Source: Bin87 sp034423115 (GTDB lineage: Bacteria; Chloroflexota; Dehalococcoidia; Lucifugimonadales; UBA3495). From it: a stretch of 64,000 bases of DNA. Positions within the stretch are counted from its first letter, which is position 1. Every line of letters starts with the position of its first letter. Location: the NCBI GenBank assembly GCA_034423115.1, contig DAOUJD010000039.1, positions 45,519 through 109,518 on the forward strand, read 5' to 3'. Below, piece by piece: positions 34,599 through 43,013 of the stretch. Below the pieces are notes generated by a model. That model was not told the origin of the DNA. It did no database searches and worked only from the letters and a program-made list of their open reading frames with translations. Made by a program: the position numbers and the translations under genes.

Positions 34599-35789
34599 AT
34601 GACGCCCAACATCATTCCAACCGACACCAACGGCATCCGCGACAAGGCGGCCATCGTCGGCATCGGCGAAACCGAGTTTTCGTGGGACTCTGGGCGCAGC
34701 GAGCTACAGCTTGCCTCAGAAGCGATCAAGGCAGCCTGCGACGATGCCGGGATTGCACCCCACGACATCGACGGCCTTATCCGGTATGACATGGAGTCCA
34801 ACCACGAGACACTGCTGGTGCAATCGCTGGGCATCAAGAACCTGCGCCACTGGGAATCGGTCTCCTACGGCGGCGGAGCGGGCAACGCGGTGGTGGGTCA
34901 TGCCGCCGCGGCCATCGCCGCCGGGTACGCCAATTACGTCGTTTGCTTTCGCGCCGCCAACCTCCGCTCGGGCATCCGCCTTGGTCGAGCGCGTGGGCCG
35001 GAGAGCATACCCGGCGGGGCGGACAGTTTCGCGGTGCCCTGGGGCAACATGGCGCCGGCCCATCGCTTCGGCATGTTCGTCCGACGTTACATGCACGAGT
35101 ACGGAGCGACCAGCCGGCATTTCGGTTGGGTCGCGGTTACCCTGCGCGAGCACGCGTCCCACAACCCCCGCGCCCTCAGGCGGGAACCCATCACTATCGA
35201 CGACCACCAGAACTCCCGTATGGTCGTGGACCCGCTGCACGTCCTTGACTTCTGCCAGGAAAACGATGGGGCAGCGGCTATCGTCATGACCACCACGGAC
35301 CGCGCCAGGGAATTGCGACACTCTGGCACGCCGACCCTGGTTGAAGCGGCGGCCCAGGGGTCCGGCCCGCGCAACGACGGCATCATCTACCGGCCGGACC
35401 TGGCGGTGGCCGAGTCGGAACACACCGCCCGCGACCTGTGGGCCCGCGCCCGCCTGGACGCCTCCGACATGGACGCAATGATGTTCTACGACCACTTCAC
35501 GCCGTTCTGCCTGATCAACTTGGAGACATACGGATTCGTGGCTCCGGGCGAGGCCAAGGACTTCGTGGAAGGCGGCGCAAACATCCGCTTCGACGGCGCG
35601 TTACCCATCAACACCCACGGCGGCAATCACTCCGAGGCGTACATCCACGGCCTGACCCATGTGCAGGAAGCCGTCCGGCTCATCCGTGGCACATCCACGG
35701 CACAACCGCCCGACAAGACCATCAACCGCGTGCTTTCCTGCAGCAGCGTGGCACAGTTGAGCGGCGCGGTGATCATTAGACGGGGATAG
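34599..35789 (+). CDS. Thiolase-like protein (SCP2/lipid-transfer type)
   Basis: A 396-residue thiolase-fold protein. AAIVGIGETEFSWDSGR is the typical opening of SCP2-type thiolases and lipid-transfer-like proteins. The usual nucleophilic Cys region reads WESVSYGGGAGNAVVG, with Ser/Tyr instead of Cys, so it is not a standard thiolase. NTHGGNHSEAYIHG near the C-terminus retains the His region. Such Cys-less members pair with DUF35 proteins and can act as aldolases or in thiolysis-like steps on acyl-CoA. A DUF35 gene follows 12 bases downstream, supporting a complex. The start ATG at 34599 was chosen over a longer frame inside the CoA-transferase gene. Confidence 0.88.
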   Translation: MTPNIIPTDTNGIRDKAAIVGIGETEFSWDSGRSELQLASEAIKAACDDAGIAPHDIDGLIRYDMESNHETLLVQSLGIKNLRHWESVSYGGGAGNAVVGHAAAAIAAGYANYVVCFRAANLRSGIRLGRARGPESIPGGADSFAVPWGNMAPAHRFGMFVRRYMHEYGATSRHFGWVAVTLREHASHNPRALRREPITIDDHQNSRMVVDPLHVLDFCQENDGAAAIVMTTTDRARELRHSGTPTLVEAAAQGSGPRNDGIIYRPDLAVAESEHTARDLWARARLDASDMDAMMFYDHFTPFCLINLETYGFVAPGEAKDFVEGGANIRFDGALPINTHGGNHSEAYIHGLTHVQEAVRLIRGTSTAQPPDKTINRVLSCSSVAQLSGAVIIRRG

Positions 35790-35801
35790 CGAGGAGCTTC
35801 A

Positions 35802-36290
35802 ATGACCCAGCAAAGTGAGCTATCCGCCAAATCCCGTCCGATGACCGGGCCGTTGGAAGGCGTGCCGCTGCCTGAACTGGAGCGGGTGCCGGATTATGAG
35901 CGCGGTTTCTGGGATGGGACGCGAGCCGGCGAGCTACGCATCCAACAATGCTCGAATTGCGGGTTGTTCCGGCATTTACCGACCCCCATGTGTCCCCAAT
36001 GCTCGTCGCTGGCCTACGAGTGGAACGCAGTCAGCGGGCGTGGGTTCGTGTATTCCTACGTGATAGTCCGCCATCCGGTGCACCCCGCAATCCGCGAGAA
36101 TGAACAAACTCCGTACAACGTCTGCGTCATTGAGCTTGAGGAGCAGGCGGGTCTGCGAATCTGCAGCAACGTCCTCAACATCGCTCCCGAGGACATCAGC
36201 ATCGACATGCCGGTGCAGGTTACTTTCGTCCCGTCAGTCGACGACCCCGAAGTCGTACTGCCGGTGTTCGTCCCGTTACACGATGGGTAA
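35802..36290 (+). CDS. Zn-ribbon and OB-fold (DUF35) protein
   Basis: A 162-residue DUF35 protein with an N-terminal zinc ribbon, CSNCGLFRHLPTPMCPQC, and a C-terminal OB-fold (about residues 75-150) that reads YSYVIVRHPVHPA. DUF35 proteins bridge or serve thiolase-type enzymes and bind acyl-CoA; here it follows a Cys-less thiolase-like gene, the standard pairing. The N-terminal 40 residues are a less conserved extension with DYERGFWDGTRAGELRIQQ, also usual in this family. Confidence 0.9.
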   Translation: MTQQSELSAKSRPMTGPLEGVPLPELERVPDYERGFWDGTRAGELRIQQCSNCGLFRHLPTPMCPQCSSLAYEWNAVSGRGFVYSYVIVRHPVHPAIRENEQTPYNVCVIELEEQAGLRICSNVLNIAPEDISIDMPVQVTFVPSVDDPEVVLPVFVPLHDG

Positions 36291-36388
36291 GGGATCAGAG
36301 CACATGGAAGCAGCCTACTCAGGGATCTACGGGGCGAAGCTTAGGACTGACCAGTCTTGACCATATCACCTGACCAGGAGTGAGAAGC

Positions 36389-37525
36389 ATGGCCAACGCT
36401 TTCGGAAAGATAATCGCCAACGTGGAGCGTCTGCACCAGTTGATGGACGAGGAGGGCGTTTCGGCCATCGTCGCCCGCTCCGGCAAGAACTTCACCTACC
36501 TGGCCGGATTCGCGTATCCCGGAACGCTGGCGCGGCACCTGGAATTCCCGGATTCGCCCCGTGAGGTCCTGCTGGTATGGCCGCGCGAGGGCGAACCGGC
36601 GATGGTGCTGAACTCCTACGCCGCCCCTTTGGCTCGCCGCGACTCGTGGCTGGAACGGATCGAGGTGGTGGACGACTACGCTGAGTCGCCTTACGAGCGG
36701 GCCGCCGACGTTTTGCGCCAACTGGGTTTGGCTGGCGAGACCATCGGTTTCGAGAAGGGCTACGTCAGCGCGAACCGGTGGGAAGAGATTGGCCGGCTGC
36801 TGCCCCGAGCCAACCTGGTGGACTGTACGGAGTTGATGGACCAAGTGCGCTGGATCAAGACGCCCGAGGAGGTGGCGGCCCTGGAGGCGGGCGCCAAGTT
36901 GCTGGACGAGGCGTACCTGGAGGTTCTGCCCACCGTCCAACCGGGCGACACCGAGCGGCTGGTGCACAGCCGCATTGTCGAAAGCTGCCTGCGCCGAGGC
37001 GCCAACTGGGTCCACGGCATCCTGAACTCCAGCCGCAACACCGTGGGCTACGGCGGCGAAAGCGATATGGCGTTCGAGGCCGGCGACATCATCCGCAACG
37101 ATTATGTCGCGTACCTCAACGGATACCCTGGCCACCAGTCGCGCACCGTTTGCGTGGGTGAGCCGTCAGATGAGCAGAAACGGACTTACGAAGTTGTGCT
37201 GGACATCTACCGAGGCACCATCGACATGTGCCGTCCCGGAGCGCGGACGGCGGACATCTACCACTACGCCAACGACAGGTTCCACACGGCCGGGTTCGAG
37301 GGCAACGTAGCGCTGGCCGGACACGGTGTCGGCGCGTGGTGGCATCAACAGGAGCCGTACATGGTGCCGTCCAGCGAGCGCGTATTGGAGGAGGGCATGG
37401 TCGTAGCTTTGGAGCCGCACATCGGCCCATGCTGGCACCTGCAGGACATGGTGGTGGTCGCCGATGCCGCGCCGCGTCTCCTGTCGCCCCTGATAAGCAC
37501 CGACCAGATGCTGGTGGCGGGGTAG
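36389..37525 (+). CDS. M24-fold protein, Xaa-Pro peptidase/creatinase-like, incomplete metal site
   Basis: A 378-residue pita-bread-fold protein with the N-terminal creatinase domain and a C-terminal M24 domain. Of the five metal ligands of aminopeptidase P, the first Asp (RNDYVAYLNG), the His (GHGVGAWWH) and the first Glu (ALEPHIG) are kept. The second Asp is His (GYPGHQSRT) and the last Glu is Gln (HLQDMVVV). Loss of these ligands resembles metal-free creatinase more than a dipeptidase. It follows the DUF35 gene by 98 bases on the same strand. A GTG nine bases upstream is an alternative start. Confidence 0.8.
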   Translation: MANAFGKIIANVERLHQLMDEEGVSAIVARSGKNFTYLAGFAYPGTLARHLEFPDSPREVLLVWPREGEPAMVLNSYAAPLARRDSWLERIEVVDDYAESPYERAADVLRQLGLAGETIGFEKGYVSANRWEEIGRLLPRANLVDCTELMDQVRWIKTPEEVAALEAGAKLLDEAYLEVLPTVQPGDTERLVHSRIVESCLRRGANWVHGILNSSRNTVGYGGESDMAFEAGDIIRNDYVAYLNGYPGHQSRTVCVGEPSDEQKRTYEVVLDIYRGTIDMCRPGARTADIYHYANDRFHTAGFEGNVALAGHGVGAWWHQQEPYMVPSSERVLEEGMVVALEPHIGPCWHLQDMVVVADAAPRLLSPLISTDQMLVAG

Positions 37526-37689
37526 GCCAAGCGTGCTGGCAACGAACGAAGGGAAGACTGGCGGCAGTTCAGAAGTTGAAGCGACTGTTAATTTCCGACC
37601 GGAGCGGCTTTTAAGTTATCAGGGTATGGATCGAGACAATCCCAGCAAGCGCCATTTTCCATGTGGCGATCACGAATTAGTTCCCAAAA

Positions 37690-38202
37690 TCAAAGCAGCC
37701 CGGACCGTTCCAACCGATCGTACCATTCTTCAACAAATGTCCGAGTGAATTTGGGCTTCAACCTTTGGCTGGTCGTGACCACTCGGTCCTTTCTCCATTG
37801 CGGCGAAAGCGATTTGACGAAGTGTATGGTCGCGGCTAATTCCAATTCGTAAGTTTCGCATTCGCCAAACATATTGATTGCTTGTCGGATTAATTGTTTG
37901 TGAGGAGCCAACGCCAAGCGCCATTGGCCTTCTTGTTGACTGTCGCCAGGGGTGATGTGGAACCCAAATCCCATCCTGTCGCGACTCACATTGACATAAC
38001 CGGCATGTGAGAGCCGGGCTACGTCCGTTTCCAGAGCCTCTGAATAAGGACCGTAATGGTGCATCTTAAACGGGTACCTTGTAGGAACCCCGTACGCTGC
38101 CTGAAGAAAATAGACAAGCTTTTGCAACTTGGTTTTGCCCACATCATCTAGTTCAGTGACGATCACATGGGCGATTGCTAGCCGTAGATCTTGGGTATCC
38201 AT
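37690..38202 (-). CDS. Panacea/DUF4065 (SocA-like) domain protein
   Basis: A 170-residue protein whose N-terminal part (about residues 8-75) matches the Panacea or DUF4065 domain of SocA-like antitoxins. KTKLQKLVYFLQAAYG and HHYGPYSEALETDVARLSHAGYV are the signatures. Panacea antitoxins neutralise various toxins, and SocA delivers its toxin to a protease. The gene follows the HD-domain gene by 37 bases on the same strand. Its base composition is AT-richer than that of flanking metabolic genes, pointing to transfer. GGAGG lies before the ATG. Whether it is an antitoxin here is inference. Confidence 0.7.
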   Translation of the reverse strand: MDTQDLRLAIAHVIVTELDDVGKTKLQKLVYFLQAAYGVPTRYPFKMHHYGPYSEALETDVARLSHAGYVNVSRDRMGFGFHITPGDSQQEGQWRLALAPHKQLIRQAINMFGECETYELELAATIHFVKSLSPQWRKDRVVTTSQRLKPKFTRTFVEEWYDRLERSGLL

Positions 38203-38239
38203 GTCGGTTTTTGCCTCCGGTCAAGATGCGGCCGAGCAT

Positions 38240-39553
38240 TCAGGCCAAGAAAGTCCGACAGAAGTCTCGGACCTCATTTTCCAGGCTACTATTGCCTCTG
38301 ACGTCGGCGTAGAACCGATATTTACTAATGTCGGTTAGCCCAGACAGTGGCTGTGACTCTCTGCTAAATTCCCTCAAGACAGGAGGCTGGCCGCCAAAAT
38401 TTACCATCATAGTTTCAACCCTGAATCTATCGGGATGATCGACAGCCCTGTCTTGCCAAAATTGCACGTTATCAAATTGCCTTTTCACGGCTACGCCTAG
38501 CTCATTGACTCTACGTATGATGCCCGCATCGGGAGAATCCGAAGTTTCGAAAACTGCCTTGGGGTGCTGACGATTGATTATCCTCCACGCTAAATTTTTG
38601 TTTGTCGGGTCGGCCATTTGGCCAGCTGCAAACATGACGCGGTTGTCGTCCCACCGCAAATATTCGTCCAATGCATCGATGTCCGGATATTTCCCAGATG
38701 CAGTTTCGATGCTAAGTAGTTCCTGGATGAAGTCTGTTAGTATCAGATCGAAGGCTCTCCGCACATCATGGAAGTAAATCTGGGTGAACATATAGTAACG
38801 TGCCAGAACGAAAGCTTCGAGCGCATGGACTCCTCCAGAGTTGATTGCTAGATTAAGACTCCCAGACTGCGGGTCATGGTCCAAAGTCAATGTATTCAAA
38901 ATACGGCTAAGATCGTAAGTGCCGTATTGCACTCCACAGTAGTGGGAATCGCGTAACAGATAATCCATTTTGTCCACGTCCCAAGGGCTTGAAATTATCT
39001 CTTGGACGAAACCCTCTGGCAGTATGGCAATACCAAGCAAAAAGTCCGCTACTTGATCCTTCGTGATGCCTAATGCACGACAGTGCTCGTCATTGTCGAT
39101 GATCAGGCCGATCTCCGAGTTCTTGATAATCGCCGCCCCATGGCTCTCATGACGAGCTTCTCCTGGAAATAGTTTGTCTTCCCCAGTGTGAGAAAAGGGT
39201 GCATGACCGATATCATGTAGTAGACTTGCCAATCGAGTTAGGATCACCAATCGGCGCTGTTCGTCGGAATTCTGCGAAGGACGCCAGCCTAGGGTGTCGT
39301 GGATTTCGTCTTGATGGCGCTCTAGCAGATTGGTTACAGCCTGCCCGGCTAGGTGCATTACGCCGAGAGCGTGTCCGAACCGGCTGTGTTCGGCACCGTG
39401 ATAGACATAGTGGGTTAGTCCTAACTGGTGGATCCAGCGTAACCGCTGAAACTCACCAGTGTCTATGATAACCCGCTCATGAGGATACACCTCGATGAAT
39501 CCGTGTATCGGGTCTCTGAATTCCGCTGTCGGGATGAAGTTTGAATCGGCCAT
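38240..39553 (-). CDS. SAMHD1-like HD-domain phosphohydrolase
   Basis: A 437-residue HD protein that resembles SAMHD1, a dNTP triphosphohydrolase. FRDPIHGFIEVYPHERVIID and EFQRLRWIHQLGLTHYVY are typical, followed by HSRFGHALGVMHLAG, LASLLHDIGHAPFSHTGED and PWDVDKMDYLLRDS. These supply the full H...HD...D metal set, so the enzyme should be active on nucleotides. The start ATG at 39553 is chosen, while ATG 39568 and GTG 39595 are open alternatives and no strong ribosome site is visible. With the Panacea gene it forms a low-GC pair, suggesting a defence or toxin-antitoxin role. Confidence 0.85.
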   Translation of the reverse strand: MADSNFIPTAEFRDPIHGFIEVYPHERVIIDTGEFQRLRWIHQLGLTHYVYHGAEHSRFGHALGVMHLAGQAVTNLLERHQDEIHDTLGWRPSQNSDEQRRLVILTRLASLLHDIGHAPFSHTGEDKLFPGEARHESHGAAIIKNSEIGLIIDNDEHCRALGITKDQVADFLLGIAILPEGFVQEIISSPWDVDKMDYLLRDSHYCGVQYGTYDLSRILNTLTLDHDPQSGSLNLAINSGGVHALEAFVLARYYMFTQIYFHDVRRAFDLILTDFIQELLSIETASGKYPDIDALDEYLRWDDNRVMFAAGQMADPTNKNLAWRIINRQHPKAVFETSDSPDAGIIRRVNELGVAVKRQFDNVQFWQDRAVDHPDRFRVETMMVNFGGQPPVLREFSRESQPLSGLTDISKYRFYADVRGNSSLENEVRDFCRTFLA

Positions 39554-39724
39554 AGCAGTTCGACGCATCGGAAAAACGAAATGAATGTTCGGCACATTAA
39601 CTTATCACAGGCTGTTTGTCAATGGCTGTCCTGCTTTGAGGAGCAGAAAGGGATCGGGTGTTGGCGCTCCTAAGGCCAGCGAGGTACTAGCGCTGGGACA
39701 TTATGCCACCAACCTACCCCGCCC

Positions 39725-40540
39725 CTACCCCTCCACCTCAACCAAAAACTCCAGCACGCGCTTGGTGTACTTTTCCGGTTCTTCGCTGTGGGGCTTGACC
39801 TCGGCCCAGCGGCAGTTGGGGACCAGGCGATGCACCGCTTCGGCCAGGCGACGGGGGTGGACATCGTTGTTGCCGGGCATGACCATGGCGGGTACTGAGA
39901 CGCTTTTCAGGGCCTTCTCGGTCATTCCCAGGGTCAGGTAGGCGCCGTCGAACAGGGCGTAGATGGTGTCCCGCATCACCTGCACAAAGTCCTCGGTGTT
40001 CATGGAATCCAGGTTCTTGCGGTAGTCGGCATCAGTTTGGGCCAGCTCGGGGCTGAAAGGCGAGAAGCGGTCGTCGGGGTCGAAGGCATCCACCACCGAC
40101 GCGATGCTGTCGTTCTCGGCCATGTCCATGCTCTTGAACAGCTTGGCCGCCAGGTAGGCGTCGCAGATCACGCCGCCCGCGATGTTGGACGGAAAGATGG
40201 CGCGCACCCGCTCGGGACGGCGCACCGAACAACCCAGGGAGATCGCCGCGCCGAAGGAACCACCACCGAGGTAGGCCTGCTCGATGCCCAGGGTATCCAT
40301 CAAGCCGAACACGTCGTCGCATACCATGTCCCACGTCTGCACCACCAGAGGGCTGCGCGACTGTCCCCCGAAGCGGCGGTCGTACACCACAACCCGGTGT
40401 TCCTGGGAAAGCGCCTCGATGACGGGCTGGTAGCTGCTGGCAACCCCTTGCAATCCGCCCGGCGACAGGATGATGGGCGGTCCGCTGCCTGATTCCTCGT
40501 AATAGATTTCTGCCCCGTTCACATTCGCAGTTGCCATCAT
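39725..40540 (-). CDS. Alpha/beta hydrolase
   Basis: A 271-residue alpha/beta hydrolase. NVNGAEIYYEESGSGPPIIL is the usual first strand, VVYDRRFGGQSRSP the oxyanion region, and YLGGGSFGAAISLG the nucleophile elbow, with Ser in GGSFGA. VPAMVMPGNNDVHPRRLAE has the Asp, and the His is likely in EVKPHSEEPEKY. The ATG at 40540 comes after GGAGGTGTG. The gene is third after a hydantoinase and a RidA gene on the same strand, 123 bases behind RidA. Confidence 0.87.
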   Translation of the reverse strand: MMATANVNGAEIYYEESGSGPPIILSPGGLQGVASSYQPVIEALSQEHRVVVYDRRFGGQSRSPLVVQTWDMVCDDVFGLMDTLGIEQAYLGGGSFGAAISLGCSVRRPERVRAIFPSNIAGGVICDAYLAAKLFKSMDMAENDSIASVVDAFDPDDRFSPFSPELAQTDADYRKNLDSMNTEDFVQVMRDTIYALFDGAYLTLGMTEKALKSVSVPAMVMPGNNDVHPRRLAEAVHRLVPNCRWAEVKPHSEEPEKYTKRVLEFLVEVEG

Positions 40541-40663
40541 CACACCTCCCGGTAGTCGTTCCCACAATCATGCGGGGCGTAGTCACAAAATCAGTTTTTT
40601 AGCGGAAACAAAATCGCGGGACAAGGTTCCTCTGCGTCGCCCGCGGTCTCGGCATGCTGGGAT

Positions 40664-41059
40664 TCAGCTTATCTCCGCAATGGCTTCGATCTCCAGGTCC
40701 AATCCCGGTTCAGCCAGGGCGGTGATTTCCACCAGGGTGTTGGCGGGATAATCCCCCTGGAAGCATTCGGCAAACTGCGTTTCCTGATCCTCGCGGATTT
40801 CCTGCCAGGCCGGAACGCTGGTGACGAATGTCGTGATCTTTACGATGTCCGACGCGTTCCCACCCTCCGCTTCAACGATCCGCTTGATCCGGTCGAGGGT
40901 TACGCGCAGTTGGTCGGACATCGATTGCCCCTGGGCGTCGGTGCCCCGGGCGGTGCAGCCCGCGATGAAGAGCAGGTTGCCGACTCGGACGCCCCGGCTG
41001 AAAGTCGATCCTGACGGCGCGATGTCGGGGTAATTGTTTCTGGTCTTTTCCATGGTCAT
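40664..41059 (-). CDS. RidA family protein lacking the conserved Arg
   Basis: A 131-residue RidA/YjgF-type protein with the usual trimer fold. GNLLFIAGCTARG and LEIEAIAEI are typical. In deaminating RidA enzymes the substrate-binding Arg is in PARSxVEV; here the position reads PANTLVEI, so the Arg is Asn. Family members lacking this Arg are not expected to hydrolyse 2-aminoacrylate, and some act in pyrimidine or aromatic breakdown. It lies between a dihydropyrimidinase-like gene and an alpha/beta hydrolase, which recalls RutC and RutD of pyrimidine catabolism. Confidence 0.88.
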   Translation of the reverse strand: MTMEKTRNNYPDIAPSGSTFSRGVRVGNLLFIAGCTARGTDAQGQSMSDQLRVTLDRIKRIVEAEGGNASDIVKITTFVTSVPAWQEIREDQETQFAECFQGDYPANTLVEITALAEPGLDLEIEAIAEIS

Positions 41060-41114
41060 CTCCTGGTGCGATCACCGTCGAACGGCGCGCTGGCACGAGA
41101 GTATGGCACAGCAG

Positions 41115-42557
41115 CTATACCGATGTCTGTGTAATGACCCTGGGAGCCACTTTTCGGGACAGCCAGCGGCCGTCGTCAGAACTCCCGAGCAACTGTCCGT
41201 CGCGCACGATCACCTTGCCCCGCAGGATGGTCATGATCGGGTAGCCTTCGCACTCGAAACCGTCCCATATTGAATAGTCGGATTCGGCGTGAAGCTCATC
41301 CACGGTGATGGTTTTCTTCAGGTTCGGGTCGAAGATCACGATGTCGGCGTCGCTGCCCACCGCGATGGCCCCCTTCTGCGGGTACATCCCCAGGATCTTG
41401 GCGGCGTTGGTGGAGGTGATGGCGGCAAACCGCTGCAAGTCGATGCGTCCGTTCGCGGCCAGCTTGGTGTACGTAACGGGCATGCGCGTTTCGATGCCGT
41501 TGTGCCCGCCGCAGAGGGTGCGTATGGTGTCGCCGGCCAGTTTGATGTTCTTGTAGGTGGTCCATTCGTCGGTCGCTGTGGTGCAGATGGGCCCGTCCAC
41601 CAAGCCCTGCTGCAACGCGTCGCGATCATCGGAGAACTTGATGGCCGGGTAAGTGTGAATCGCCAGCCCCTCCGGTTTGAGGTAGTCGTCGCAGGTGAAC
41701 TCCAGGTAGTTGTGCAGCGCCTCGCCGTACACGGGTAACTGGGCGGTGCGGGCTTCAGCGATGGCGGCGACTCCCTCCTTGGCGGTGGTGTGGACGAAAT
41801 AGATCCCGGTCTCGGTCTGCTGCGCCAGGCGCACGACCTTGCGGAAGGAAATATCCTCCGAAATGTTGTTGTGGGCCAGATGCAGATTGGACCCGTGGTC
41901 GCGACCCTCTCGTTCTAGCTTCTCTTCCATGTAGGTAACGATGTCGTCCTCTTCGGCATGCACCGCCATGATGCCGCCGTGTTTGCCGACCTGCTGGAAA
42001 ATTTCCCACAGGTGGCCCATGGGCACCCGAGCGTGGAACGTAGTGAATATTTTGAAACTGGCCACGCCCGATTGAATGGCTTCGGCGATCTCCCCCATGG
42101 TGCTGGGCGGGATCGCGCCGGCGAGGATGTAATGGAAGGTGTAATCGGTATAGGAATGGCCCCTGAAAATGTCCCGGCGTTGTTCAATCTGGGCCATGAT
42201 GGGATCCGCCGGCGGCACTGCGCCCGGCGTCAGTGGCAGCGCGCCAGCAAAATCCACGTAGGTCGTCACTCCCCCATGAGCAGCGGCACGGCTGGCCGCT
42301 TCCGGGGGTTGTGTGAAAACACCTTCATCGCCGCCGGCCCAATAGTCGGGGACGGGCACGTTGATGTGGGTATGCGGTTCGATTCCGCCCGGCAGCACGA
42401 TCATTCCGGTGGCATCGATGGTTTCCACCGGCCCCAAATCGTCCAGAACGCCCGGCGCAGATACCGCCACGATTTGCTCACCCCGGATCCCCACGTCCAT
42501 CAACCCCACACCTTCCGGAGTTACTACGGTCCCTCCCTTGATGATCAAGTCCAGCAT
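41115..42557 (-). CDS. Dihydropyrimidinase / D-hydantoinase
   Basis: A 480-residue zinc amidohydrolase that opens cyclic ureides such as dihydrouracil or hydantoins. LPGGIEPHTHINVPVPDYW has the HxH pair, VASFKIFTTFHARVP the carboxylated Lys, GIMAVHAEEDDIV the next His, YFVHTTAKEG a further His, and CTTATDEWTTYKN the catalytic Asp. Asp is followed by Glu where most enzymes have His. The start at 42557 follows GGGAGG; 43 residues upstream in frame lack family features. It leads an operon with RidA and an alpha/beta hydrolase. Confidence 0.92.
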   Translation of the reverse strand: MLDLIIKGGTVVTPEGVGLMDVGIRGEQIVAVSAPGVLDDLGPVETIDATGMIVLPGGIEPHTHINVPVPDYWAGGDEGVFTQPPEAASRAAAHGGVTTYVDFAGALPLTPGAVPPADPIMAQIEQRRDIFRGHSYTDYTFHYILAGAIPPSTMGEIAEAIQSGVASFKIFTTFHARVPMGHLWEIFQQVGKHGGIMAVHAEEDDIVTYMEEKLEREGRDHGSNLHLAHNNISEDISFRKVVRLAQQTETGIYFVHTTAKEGVAAIAEARTAQLPVYGEALHNYLEFTCDDYLKPEGLAIHTYPAIKFSDDRDALQQGLVDGPICTTATDEWTTYKNIKLAGDTIRTLCGGHNGIETRMPVTYTKLAANGRIDLQRFAAITSTNAAKILGMYPQKGAIAVGSDADIVIFDPNLKKTITVDELHAESDYSIWDGFECEGYPIMTILRGKVIVRDGQLLGSSDDGRWLSRKVAPRVITQTSV

Positions 42558-43013
42558 AAAAACCTCCCAACCTGACGCATTCCGTGCGAGATCACGTACC
42601 GACGAAACCCAAATCGCTCTGAGTACGCTGATTATACCGTGGACTTCGCAAATGGCGGGGCTGGATTTTCGACGAAACCGCCCCACGGCGTCATTTGGTT
42701 GGGGTCAATACTACAGTGGGAAACCGTCCGCAGGATTCACTCGGATCGCCTAGATTATGTATCGTAGAACGACGGACGCAAAAGTGGTGGGTTCAAGCGC
42801 ACATTCCCCATAAATATCGATGCGGGGCGCGGGGATGGTAGTTATTTTGACACATGCTTGTTACACATTGGAGATACTTCCTTAACATATCTGTGCATCC
42901 TACAAAAAATGTGGTAGGCTTCTCGGCGGACGGTTGGTCTTTGGGTGGGCGCCAGCACTCCCAGAGGATATGGCGTCGGAATGATAGGCACACATATATA
43001 TCACGGAAATAAC
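42558..43013. other. Divergent intergenic region without a supported gene
   Basis: This stretch lies between the minus-strand hydantoinase gene and the plus-strand sensor regulator gene. It is AT-richer, especially from 42780 onward, and probably holds both promoters. I found no RNA gene and no clear operator, only a repeated CGACGAAACC at about 42600 and 42670. Confidence 0.5.
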
